Positions 1 to 6,988 of a DNA stretch of 64,000 nt are shown one piece after another (position 1 is the stretch's first letter; every line of letters starts with the position of its first letter). Source of the DNA: Siccirubricoccus deserti. Its GTDB lineage: Bacteria; Pseudomonadota; Alphaproteobacteria; Acetobacterales; Acetobacteraceae. Position numbers and translations under genes: made by a program. The notes beneath the pieces were generated by a model, which ran no database searches, was not told where the DNA came from, and was given only the letters and a program-made list of their open reading frames with translations. The stretch covers positions 124,001 to 188,000 of the forward strand of contig NZ_JACOMF010000001.1 of the NCBI RefSeq assembly GCF_014283215.1, read 5' to 3'.

Positions 1-2
1 CG

Positions 3-182
3 CTGGCCATCCGCGCCGCGGCGCATTGCCGGCGGCTGCGCGGCCTCGGCATCACCCCGCGCGGCATGGCGAATCTGCTGATCGCCGGCTGGTGCATCGC
101 CCATGCGGTGCCGCTGCCGCATGTCGACCGGGATTTCGACCGGATCGCCGGGCCGCTCGGCCTGCCGATCCAGCCGGTGTGA
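3..182 (+). CDS. C-terminal part of a PIN-domain (VapC-like) protein, partial
   Basis: These are the last 59 codons of a gene entering from the left edge, ending at TGA 180-182. The tail reads PHVDRDFDRIA and then GLPI, the usual last acidic motif and final strand of VapC-type PIN ribonucleases, in which the aspartates hold the catalytic metal. The partner antitoxin, if any, would lie outside the window. The call rests on this one motif. Confidence 0.6.
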   Translation: MAIRAAAHCRRLRGLGITPRGMANLLIAGWCIAHAVPLPHVDRDFDRIAGPLGLPIQPV

Positions 183-222
183 CCCGCTTCCCTTCTCCCC
201 GCGTCGCGTCCAGAGTTGCCGC

Positions 223-1260
223 ATGACCCTCGGCCTCGCCATTCTTGACCAATCGACGATCGCCTCCGGCCGCGGCGCCGATGAGGCGATCCGCGAAACC
301 CTGGCGCTGGCCAAGCTCGCCGATACATGGGGCTATGGCCGCTACTGGCTGGCCGAGCACCACAACAGCCAGTCCCACGCCGGGGCGGCGCCGGAGATGC
401 TGGTTGCGGCCATCGCCGCCACCACGGGGCGCATCCGCGTCGGCACCGCCGGGGTGATGCTGCCGCATTACGCCGCACTGAAGGTGGCCGAGCAGTTCAA
501 GGTCGCCGAGGCGATCGCCCCCGGCCGGATCGACCTCGGCCTGGGCCGCGCCCCGGGCAGCGACGGCCGCACCGCCTTCGCGCTGAACCCCAATGCCAAT
601 CAGGCCGCCGATAATTTCCCCAATCAGGTGATGGACCTGCTCGGCTGGCTCGGCGACGGGCTGCCGGAGGGGCATGCGTTCCGCGCCGTCGCCGCCATGC
701 CGGCGGTGCCGACCCGGCCGGAGGTCTGGATGCTCGGCTCCAGCGACTACGGCGCCCAGGTCGCGGCCTATTTCGGCCTGCCCTACTGCTTCGCCCATTT
801 CATCTCGGACGCCGGCAGCGAGCAGGTGATGCAGCTCTACCGCGAGCACTTCAAGCCGCATCCGGGCAAGCCGGGCCGGCTGGCCGCGCCGCATGCCGCG
901 CTCGGCGTCTTCGCGCTGACCGCGGATACCGAGGCGGAGGCCTGGCGGCTCTACAAGTCGCGCGAGCTCTGGCGGCTGTTCCGCGACACCGGCCGCTTCC
1001 CGCCGCTGCCGAGCGTCGCGGAGGCCGAGGCCTACCCCTATTCGGCGATGGAGCGGGCGCATCTCGACCGCATCCGGGCCAAGGCCATCGTCGGCGCGCC
1101 GGAGCAGGTGAAGGCGAAGCTGGAGGCGCTGGCAGCGGCGCATGGCGCGCAGGAGGTGGCGGTGCTCAGCCCCTGCCACGACGCCGCGGCACGGCAGCGC
1201 AGCTACCGGCTGCTGGCCGAGGTGTTCGGCCTGACGTCGGCGGTGCCGGCCGCCGCCTAG
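223..1260 (+). CDS. LLM-class flavin-dependent oxidoreductase (bacterial luciferase-like)
   Basis: The 345-residue product has the TIM-barrel luciferase-like monooxygenase pattern: LGLAILDQ at the start, then YWLAEHHN near residue 40, GTAGVMLPHYA near 75 and LGLGRAPGSDGRT near 107. It matches the MsnO8-like subgroup in length. Such enzymes use reduced flavin and oxygen on substrates that sequence alone does not reveal. I chose ATG 223 because the family core begins there; the reading frame stays open upstream without family-like sequence. It starts 40 bases after the PIN gene and may be independent of it. Confidence 0.9.
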   Translation: MTLGLAILDQSTIASGRGADEAIRETLALAKLADTWGYGRYWLAEHHNSQSHAGAAPEMLVAAIAATTGRIRVGTAGVMLPHYAALKVAEQFKVAEAIAPGRIDLGLGRAPGSDGRTAFALNPNANQAADNFPNQVMDLLGWLGDGLPEGHAFRAVAAMPAVPTRPEVWMLGSSDYGAQVAAYFGLPYCFAHFISDAGSEQVMQLYREHFKPHPGKPGRLAAPHAALGVFALTADTEAEAWRLYKSRELWRLFRDTGRFPPLPSVAEAEAYPYSAMERAHLDRIRAKAIVGAPEQVKAKLEALAAAHGAQEVAVLSPCHDAAARQRSYRLLAEVFGLTSAVPAAA

Positions 1261-1299
1261 GGCAGCGTCACCCGGCGCCGCCCCCCTCCCGCCGCCCTG

Positions 1300-2232
1300 T
1301 CAGCCCCGTCCCACCGCCACGGCAGGGATGGCCTCCGTCCGGCGCCGTTCCACCTCCTGCCCGATCCGCGTGGCGAGCCCGTCGCTCACGGCGATCATCG
1401 GCAGCCGCACCTCGGGGCTGTCGATCAACCCGGCACGCCAGAGCCAGTGCTTGATCGGCGCGGGGCTCGGCTCCGCGAACAGCAGCCGCGGCAGGTCGCA
1501 GATCGCGCGCCAGGCCGCCAGCGCACCGGGCCCGTCGCCCTCGCGCAGCAAGGCGGGCACCGCCGCGAAGGCGCGCGTCTCGACATGCGCGGAGGCCACG
1601 ATGCCGCCTTCGGCGCCCTGGGTCAGCATGGGGTGGAAGAAGGCGTCCTCGCCGGTGAGCACCGCGAAGCCGGGCGGCTTGCGGCGGAGCAGGTCGAAGG
1701 ATTGCGCCATGTCGGCCGAGCAGTCCTTTACCCCGATGATGTTCGGGCGCGCGGCGAGGTCCAGCATCGCCGCATTGCCGAGGTTCACCCCCGTCCGGTA
1801 GGGGATGTTGTAGATCATGATCGGCCGCGCGGTGGCCTCGGCCAGTGCGGAGAAGTGGCGGAGCATCCCCTCCTGGGACGGCCGCGTGTAGTAGGGGCAG
1901 GTGACGAGATAGCCATCGAGCGGCCATGCCGCGCTGCGCTCCAGCGCCTGCGCCACCTTCCGCGTGTCGCTTCCGGCGAGGCCCAGGAAGAGGGGCAGGC
2001 GCCGCCCGGCCGCGGCCAGCGCCCCGGCGGCGAGGGCGACCAGGCGCTCGACCTCCGCCTCGTCGAGGGTGAGACCTTCGCCCGTCGTGGCGGCGAGGAT
2101 CAGGCCGTCGATTGGCTCGCCGGCATAGTGCCGCACCAGCCGGCGCAGCGACGTCTCGTCGAGCATGCCGTCGCGGAACGGCGTGACAAGCGGCAGCCAG
2201 AGGCCGCCGGGTACCGGGTGGCTCGCTTCCAT
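1300..2232 (-). CDS. Dihydrodipicolinate synthase family protein (DapA-like aldolase)
   Basis: This 310-residue class I aldolase has the full DapA signature: TTGEG at residues 49-53, Tyr141 in IYNIP and the Schiff-base lysine Lys169 in GVKD. DapA condenses pyruvate with aspartate semialdehyde on the way to lysine, but close paralogues act on other 2-keto acids. The symbol is withheld because a diverged paralogue is possible. ATG 2232 is preceded by AGGAG at a 10-base spacing. The 3' end converges on the oxidoreductase gene 39 bases away. Confidence 0.9.
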   Translation of the reverse strand: MEASHPVPGGLWLPLVTPFRDGMLDETSLRRLVRHYAGEPIDGLILAATTGEGLTLDEAEVERLVALAAGALAAAGRRLPLFLGLAGSDTRKVAQALERSAAWPLDGYLVTCPYYTRPSQEGMLRHFSALAEATARPIMIYNIPYRTGVNLGNAAMLDLAARPNIIGVKDCSADMAQSFDLLRRKPPGFAVLTGEDAFFHPMLTQGAEGGIVASAHVETRAFAAVPALLREGDGPGALAAWRAICDLPRLLFAEPSPAPIKHWLWRAGLIDSPEVRLPMIAVSDGLATRIGQEVERRRTEAIPAVAVGRG

Positions 2233-2408
2233 GGGGGTCCGTCTCCTCTCGTGCCGGAGACGGGACCTGAAAGTGACCCCGTCCAAACCGGCGGGGTCCA
2301 ACCTGATCCTGTGGCGCTGTGGCTTACCGCGCGCGACGATCCAGGGTGCCCCTTGCGGGGCACTTCTTCGAGGTCGCGGGCTTGGCGCAGCGGTGGATCA
2401 TGTCGCCA

Positions 2409-2795
2409 TCATTCCCGGTGGGGATGGAAACCGTCAAGGGAAGGGCCGCTCTCAGGAAAGCCCTCCGGCCGGCTGCGGTGGCGCTGGCGCCGCGGCCGCC
2501 GGTGCCGCCACCAGTCCAGCACCGGCCCCAGCACCAGCAGCGGCGAGGCCGCCACCACCGCCAGGGCGAAGCCCGCCGCCCAGAGCCGTGCCCCGAGCGC
2601 AAGGCAGGCGACGCTCAGCGCCGCCAGCCCGCCGGTCAGCCCGGCGCCGAGCGCCGCCCAGCCCAGCAGCCGCAGGTGGCGCGGGCCAAGCCATTCCGGC
2701 GGCTCGGCGGTATCGGTCCGTGGGGTCCCATCGCGCCCGACCTCGTAGAGACGGCGCGGGTCGACAACAAAGGGTGGCTGGCGCTGCTCGGCCAC
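2409..2795 (-). CDS. Small membrane protein with two predicted helices
   Basis: A 128-residue protein starting at GTG 2795, three bases after the stop of the next upstream gene, so the two are probably co-translated. A soluble N-terminus with a PPEWLGPRHLRLLGW segment is followed by two hydrophobic stretches (about residues 42-66 and 72-95). The tail is Arg-rich. I do not recognise a family. The tandem pairing with another small two-helix protein suggests a partner role at the inner membrane, which is inference. Confidence 0.6.
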   Translation of the reverse strand: MAEQRQPPFVVDPRRLYEVGRDGTPRTDTAEPPEWLGPRHLRLLGWAALGAGLTGGLAALSVACLALGARLWAAGFALAVVAASPLLVLGPVLDWWRHRRPRRQRHRSRPEGFPESGPSLDGFHPHRE

Positions 2796-2798
2796 CGT

Positions 2799-3134
2799 TC
2801 AGCGGCGGAGCACCACGAAGCGTACCGGGCGGCCTCCCCCGGACGCTCGCAATCGCCGCATTCGCCACCAGATCGAGACGAAGGCGATCAGCCCGGCGCC
2901 GAGCGCCACCGGCAGCAGCAGGCCGACAAAGAGGACGGCGAGCGCCACCACCAGCAGCCCGCCGGTCACCAGGGTGACCAGCAGCGCCGCGCCGCCAAGC
3001 CGCGCCAGGGCGCGGTCGACCCAGCCGCGCTGCGAGGGCGGCAGCGGGTCGCGGAATTCCCCGTCCGGTGTCATGTCGAGAACGGGCGGGAGCGGGTCCC
3101 GGCCATGCGGGCCGGAGCGCCGGGAACTGTCCAT
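2799..3134 (-). CDS. Small membrane protein, first gene of a two-gene unit
   Basis: This 111-residue product begins at ATG 3134 (MDSSRRSGPHG). A longer reading to 3182 is possible, but its extra residues look unlike a natural start. A Pro/Asp-rich N-terminus (DPLPPVLDMTPDGEFRD) is followed by two strongly hydrophobic segments at about residues 50-70 and 75-95 and a basic tail. No catalytic motif is visible and no family is recognised. It lies immediately upstream of the other small membrane-protein gene. Confidence 0.55.
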   Translation of the reverse strand: MDSSRRSGPHGRDPLPPVLDMTPDGEFRDPLPPSQRGWVDRALARLGGAALLVTLVTGGLLVVALAVLFVGLLLPVALGAGLIAFVSIWWRMRRLRASGGGRPVRFVVLRR

Positions 3135-3608
3135 GACCAGGATGTTGCCCGTCGCCCGCCATGGTTCAAGGAGGAAATTCAAGCCCCGGCGGCCGGCACG
3201 GCCAAAAACCGGCCCGGCCGCGGTGGCCTCCGCCGGCCCGGCCCAGCCTTACGGCGGCATTGCACCTTGTCCATCCGGATGCCTCCGGCCGGTCCTGGAG
3301 GCACGAAACGGGGCCGGTGGTGTTCAGGCTGGCGGCATAGGCAGAGGGCGCGAGCACCCCGGGGAAACCCTGGGTCAAACTCCACGATCCGTGCGGATCC
3401 CTCCTTCTCCCGGCGCTGGTCGCCGCCCGGCCGGTGGTGACGATGCCCATCGCCCGCGCCTTCTTCCGGATCGCCGCACAGCGCATCCTCGTCGCCTCCA
3501 CCGCCACCGATTGGTTCGGGTAGAAGGGCGAGATTCTGCGCTAGGTCTTCTTCCATTCCATCCTGCTGACGCGGCTGGCTCGGCATCGCGCTACCCTGCT
3601 GCCCTGCC
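3135..3608. other. Intergenic stretch, no supported gene
   Basis: Several frames are open across this stretch but none shows a ribosome-binding site with a plausible product. The reading frames differ in composition from the real genes nearby. I see no terminator-like T run and no insertion-sequence end. It would contain the promoters of the minus-strand small membrane-protein pair and of the EF-hand gene. Confidence 0.5.
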
Positions 3609-3620
3609 ATGGAGACATCA

Positions 3621-4213
3621 ATGCGGCCCGTCCTTGCCCAGGCGCGCGGCGCCCTGCTGGTCCTGCCAGTCGGCGCCGCGGCCCAGGGAACCCCTGGCTG
3701 TTCCCGTGGGGTAGCCCGGGCGGGCTGTCCGGCGGCGACCCATTCGATGCCGATGCCGATGCCGATGCCGACCAGGACCGGCGCGTCACCCATGATGAGG
3801 TCTGGAGCTGGATGCGCCGCCGCTTCGAGCAGTCCGACCGCCACCGCAGCGGTACGCTGGAGCCTGGGGAGATCGCCGGCCACCTCGAGGCCCAGGCCAG
3901 CTTCCGCGCCGCCGACGCCGACCGCAACGGGCGGGTGACGATGAAGGAGCTGCGGACGCATCCGGATGCCTGGTTCCGCACCCATGACGCCAATGGCGAT
4001 GGGCAGCTGGTGCGGCATGAGGTGCCGAAGCGCCGGCTGGCCCGGCCGCCGCCGGCACAGCCGCAGCGCCTCCGGGCTGACCTCAGCCGAGTGGCCGCAC
4101 CACCAGCGTCGTGCCGTTTACCGCCTCCACCCGCACCTGCACCGGCCCTTCCGGCACCCGAACGTCGCGCGGCAGCCGGGCCGGCCAGTCGCTGTCGCCG
4201 ATCCGCACTCTGA
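3621..4213 (+). pseudogene. Exported EF-hand protein, interrupted by an apparent one-base loss
   Basis: ATG 3621 (GGAG six bases upstream) opens a signal peptide ending LPVGAAAQG. The frame must then shift by one base near 3684-3692 to continue as NPWLFPWGSPGG. Four calcium-binding loops follow: a DADADADADQD stretch, SDRHRSGTLEPGE, DADRNGRVTMKE and HDANGDGQLVRHE. The span 3621-4213 is 593 bases, one short of a multiple of three. The role would be periplasmic calcium binding. The tail after about residue 140 overlaps the 3' end of the NfeD gene on the other strand and may not be genuine. Either the base loss is real or it is an assembly error in a G run. Confidence 0.65.
3746..3769 (+). repeat. 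GATGCC hexanucleotide tandem repeat, four units
   Basis: Four perfect GATGCC units encode Asp-Ala pairs inside the first EF-hand loop of the EF-hand gene. Because the unit is six bases, changes in copy number would lengthen or shorten the acidic run without altering the frame. Confidence 0.85.
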
Positions 4214-4511
4214 GGCCGGGGCCGTCCATCGGCAGCAGCAGCCCGCTGCGGCCTACCAGCCCGGATTCCGGCGCATTCACCGCCGGCCCCGCCGGCCGCA
4301 GCCGGCGCAGCCGCAGCGACAGGGCGATGCCGGCGCCGAGCAGCAGGATGAATACCGCCACATCCGTCCCGAAGCCGGTGACGGTCAACAGCTTCACCGC
4401 CCCGGTGCCGGTCGCCGCCAGCCCGACCCAGATCAGGAAGACCCCCGGCAGCGCCAGTTCGGCGAGCAGCAGCAGCAGCCCGGCCAGGATCCAGATCAGC
4501 CCCGGCTCCAT
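4083..4511 (-). CDS. NfeD-family membrane protein
   Basis: A 142-residue protein with two or three N-terminal helices (residues 4-24, 30-45, 50-68) and a C-terminal OB-fold-like domain ending VRVEAVNGTTLVVRPLG, the standard NfeD1b end. Its start overlaps the SPFH gene's end by 16 bases. In many bacteria NfeD proteins are encoded with an SPFH protein and act together in membrane-domain organisation or protein quality control. No protease domain is present, so this is the short form. Confidence 0.88.
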   Translation of the reverse strand: MEPGLIWILAGLLLLLAELALPGVFLIWVGLAATGTGAVKLLTVTGFGTDVAVFILLLGAGIALSLRLRRLRPAGPAVNAPESGLVGRSGLLLPMDGPGLRVRIGDSDWPARLPRDVRVPEGPVQVRVEAVNGTTLVVRPLG

Positions 4512-5440
4512 GGCCCCGTCCCTTCCGGCAGTCCAGGGGGCGGGGGCGGCGCCGGGAGCGGCGCCCCGCCGGTCCCCCGCAGCAGCTCCAGCGCCTGGGT
4601 GATGCCGCCGGCGAGGCCAGCCGACTCCATGGGCACGATCACCAGCTTGTTGGCGGGGTTGCTGCCCATCGCCTCGAAAGCTTTCACGTATTTCTCGGCG
4701 ATGAAGTAGCGCAGCGCGCTCTCGCCCGCACCTGAGGCGGCCTCGGCCACCATGCGGGTGGCCGTCGCCTCGGCCTGGGCCAGGCGCTCGCGCGCCTCGG
4801 CGTCGCGCATGGCGGATTCACGGCGCCCCTCGGCGGCCAGGATCAGCGCCGCCTTCTCGCCCTCCGCCCGCAGCAAGGTGGCGCGGCGCTCGCGCTCCGC
4901 AGTCATCTGCAGGTTCATGGCGCGGACCAGGTTGTCCGGCGGCTCCACCTTGCGCAGCTCCACCCGGCTGACCTTCATGCCCCAGGGCTCGGTGGCGCCG
5001 TCGAGGATGGTGAGCAGGGAGGAGTTGATGCGCTCCCGGCTGGACAGGGTCTGGTCGAGGTCGAGTTCGCCGATGACGGCGCGAATGTTGGTCATGGTCA
5101 GGGCGGTCAGCGCCGCCTGCATGTCCTGCACCGCATAGGCTGCCTTCGCCGGCTCCATCACCCGGTAATAGACGATGCCGTCCACCGCGACCGAGGCGTT
5201 GTCGCGGGTGATGACCGATTGCTCGGGGATGTCGAGCACCACCTCCTGCACGTTCAGCCTGCGGCCGACCTGGTCGATGAAGGGGATGATGATGTTGAGG
5301 CCGGGCTGCAGCAGCCGGGTGAAGGCGCCGAAGCGCTCCACCGTCCAGACCTCGCCCTGCGGCACGGTGCGGATGCCGCGGGCGGCGGTGAAGAGGGCGA
5401 GCAGGAGAAGGACGATCAGGACGGTCTGCACAGCGGTCAT
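4496..5440 (-). CDS. SPFH/band 7 (stomatin-like, paraslipin) protein
   Basis: This 314-residue product has one N-terminal membrane anchor (residues 4-20), then the SPFH domain with VPQGEVWTVERFGAFTRLL, PGLNIIIPFID and the SVITRDNASVAVDGIVYYRV block. A long Ala/Glu-rich coiled coil follows (about 165-235). The C-terminus is Pro-rich. ATG 5440 is chosen over TTG 5446 because GGAG lies six bases upstream of it. It forms an operon with the NfeD gene and would oligomerise on the inner membrane. Confidence 0.93.
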   Translation of the reverse strand: MTAVQTVLIVLLLLALFTAARGIRTVPQGEVWTVERFGAFTRLLQPGLNIIIPFIDQVGRRLNVQEVVLDIPEQSVITRDNASVAVDGIVYYRVMEPAKAAYAVQDMQAALTALTMTNIRAVIGELDLDQTLSSRERINSSLLTILDGATEPWGMKVSRVELRKVEPPDNLVRAMNLQMTAERERRATLLRAEGEKAALILAAEGRRESAMRDAEARERLAQAEATATRMVAEAASGAGESALRYFIAEKYVKAFEAMGSNPANKLVIVPMESAGLAGGITQALELLRGTGGAPLPAPPPPPGLPEGTGPWSRG

Positions 5441-5600
5441 CGACAACTCCGCAACGAGATCGAGATGATCTTACCCTGCCCCCGACATTTTCCGAACCGC
5501 GATCGGCGGCAGCCTGACTGAAGGGCGGATTCACGCTTCGGGGCGTTCGCGCCCTCCGCGATCCGCCCTAGTCTCGCCTTGCGACAAAGGGAGACGCGAC

Positions 5601-6383
5601 ATGCCAGGCAATACGGCGCCGCTGACGGTACGGCTGGATGGGGTCAGGGTGGCGATCACCGCCGGCGCCGGCGGCATCGGCCGCGCCCTCGCCGATGGGT
5701 TCGCGAGCTGTGGCGCGCGGGTCTTCCTCTGCGACGTGGACCGGGAGGCGCTGGCGGCCTGTCCCCACCCCAGCACCTACGCCGACATGGAAAGCGTCGA
5801 AGGCTGCGAGGGCTTCGTCGATGCCGCCGTCGCCCATCTCGGCGGGCTCGACGTGCTGGTGAACAATGCCGGAATCGCCGGCCCCACCGCGCGGGTCGAG
5901 GATGTGACGCCGGAGGCCCTCAGCCGCACCCTGAAGATCGACCTGGAGGCGATGTTCCACTGCGCCCGCCGCGCGGTGCCGGCGCTGCGGGCCGCGGGCG
6001 GCGGCTCCATCGTCAACCTCTCCTCCGCCGCCGGGCGCTTCGGCTTTCCGCTGCGCAGCCCCTATGCCGCGGCGAAATGGGGGGTCATCGGCTTCACCAA
6101 GTCGCTCGCCATCGAGCTGGGGCCGGAGGGCATCCGGGTGAACGCCATCCTGCCCGGCCTCGTCGCCGGCGATCGCATCCGCCGGGTGCTGGAGGCCAAG
6201 GCACAGGCCAATGGCCGCAGCTTCGCCGAGCAGGAGGCGGAGGCGTTGCGGCCGGTCTCGCTGCGCTGCTACGTCACCCCTGAGGACATCGCCAACATGG
6301 CGCTGTATCTCTGCTCCCCCTTCGGCGCCACCATCAGCGGCCAGGCGCTGGCGGTGGACGGCGACATGCAGTCGCTGATGTAG
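5601..6383 (+). CDS. Short-chain dehydrogenase/reductase (SDR)
   Basis: This 260-residue classical SDR has a glycine-rich nucleotide motif AGAGGIG near residues 20-27, NNAG near 90 and the catalytic set Ser142, Tyr155 and Lys159 (SPYAAAKWG). The C-terminal GQALAVDGD is typical. The nucleotide motif starts with Ala-Gly rather than Thr-Gly. The substrate is unknown. The downstream MaoC hydratase begins 10 bases after the stop, so the pair may act on hydroxyacyl or related intermediates; that is inference. Confidence 0.92.
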   Translation: MPGNTAPLTVRLDGVRVAITAGAGGIGRALADGFASCGARVFLCDVDREALAACPHPSTYADMESVEGCEGFVDAAVAHLGGLDVLVNNAGIAGPTARVEDVTPEALSRTLKIDLEAMFHCARRAVPALRAAGGGSIVNLSSAAGRFGFPLRSPYAAAKWGVIGFTKSLAIELGPEGIRVNAILPGLVAGDRIRRVLEAKAQANGRSFAEQEAEALRPVSLRCYVTPEDIANMALYLCSPFGATISGQALAVDGDMQSLM

Positions 6384-6393
6384 GAGGCCGCGC

Positions 6394-6837
6394 ATGGATC
6401 CCATCCGCTCCTTCGACGAGCTTTCGGTCGGCCAGGACTTCGCCTTCGGCACCATGGTGATGCCGCTGGAAGAGATCCTCGACTTCGCCCGCCGCTACGA
6501 CCCGCAGCCCTTCCATGTGGATCCGGTGCGCGCGGCGGCCGGCCCCTTCGGCGGCCTCATCGCCAGCGGGCTGCACACCCTGGCCGCCACCTTCGGCCAC
6601 ATGCTCCGCACCGGCCTCATGGAGCAGGTCTCGATGGGCGGCGCGGGGATGGAGCTGCGCTGGCCGGCGCCGGTGCGGCCAGGCGATGAGATCGCGGTGA
6701 CCGGACGGGTGGAGGAGCTCACCCCCTCCCGCAGCAAGCCGGACCGCGGCGTGGCGCGGTTCCGCTACACCGGCACCCGCACCAGCGACGGCGCGGTGGT
6801 GCTGGAGGTGCTGGCGACGCACATCCTGAAGCGGTAG
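6394..6837 (+). CDS. MaoC-family (R)-enoyl-CoA hydratase-like protein
   Basis: A 147-residue hot-dog-fold protein. The hydratase 2 motif is seen as YDPQPFHVDP, with the catalytic Asp and His, followed by PFGGLIASGLHT. Family members hydrate 2-enoyl-CoA to (R)-3-hydroxyacyl-CoA. It follows the SDR gene by 10 bases with a purine-rich GGAGG stretch before the ATG, so the two are probably one transcript. Length is normal for the single-domain form. Confidence 0.92.
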   Translation: MDPIRSFDELSVGQDFAFGTMVMPLEEILDFARRYDPQPFHVDPVRAAAGPFGGLIASGLHTLAATFGHMLRTGLMEQVSMGGAGMELRWPAPVRPGDEIAVTGRVEELTPSRSKPDRGVARFRYTGTRTSDGAVVLEVLATHILKR

Positions 6838-6906
6838 GGCGTGATCGCCCGCGGCCGGAACAACCGGAAGCGCGAGGCACGCGCAGCCAACAAGGCCGGA
6901 GCCTGC

Positions 6907-6928
6907 TTGCTTCAGCTTGTTGAAGCAA
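6907..6928. terminator. Hairpin between convergent genes
   Basis: TTGCTTCA (6907-6914) pairs perfectly with TGAAGCAA (6921-6928) around a six-base loop. It sits between the plus-strand hydratase gene and the minus-strand kinase gene. No long T run follows on either strand, so termination is plausible but not certain. Confidence 0.5.
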
Positions 6929-6988
6929 ACACGCCTTAGGGCGGATCGTGGAAGGCGTGAACGCCGGCTCAGCCAAGGCCTGGCCGGA

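Noticed and set aside
1447-2748. Long plus-strand open frame of 433 codons across the DapA-like gene
   Set aside because: It is antisense to a gene with full catalytic motifs, has no ribosome-binding site and shows Arg/Gly/Pro-rich composition typical of shadow frames at high GC.
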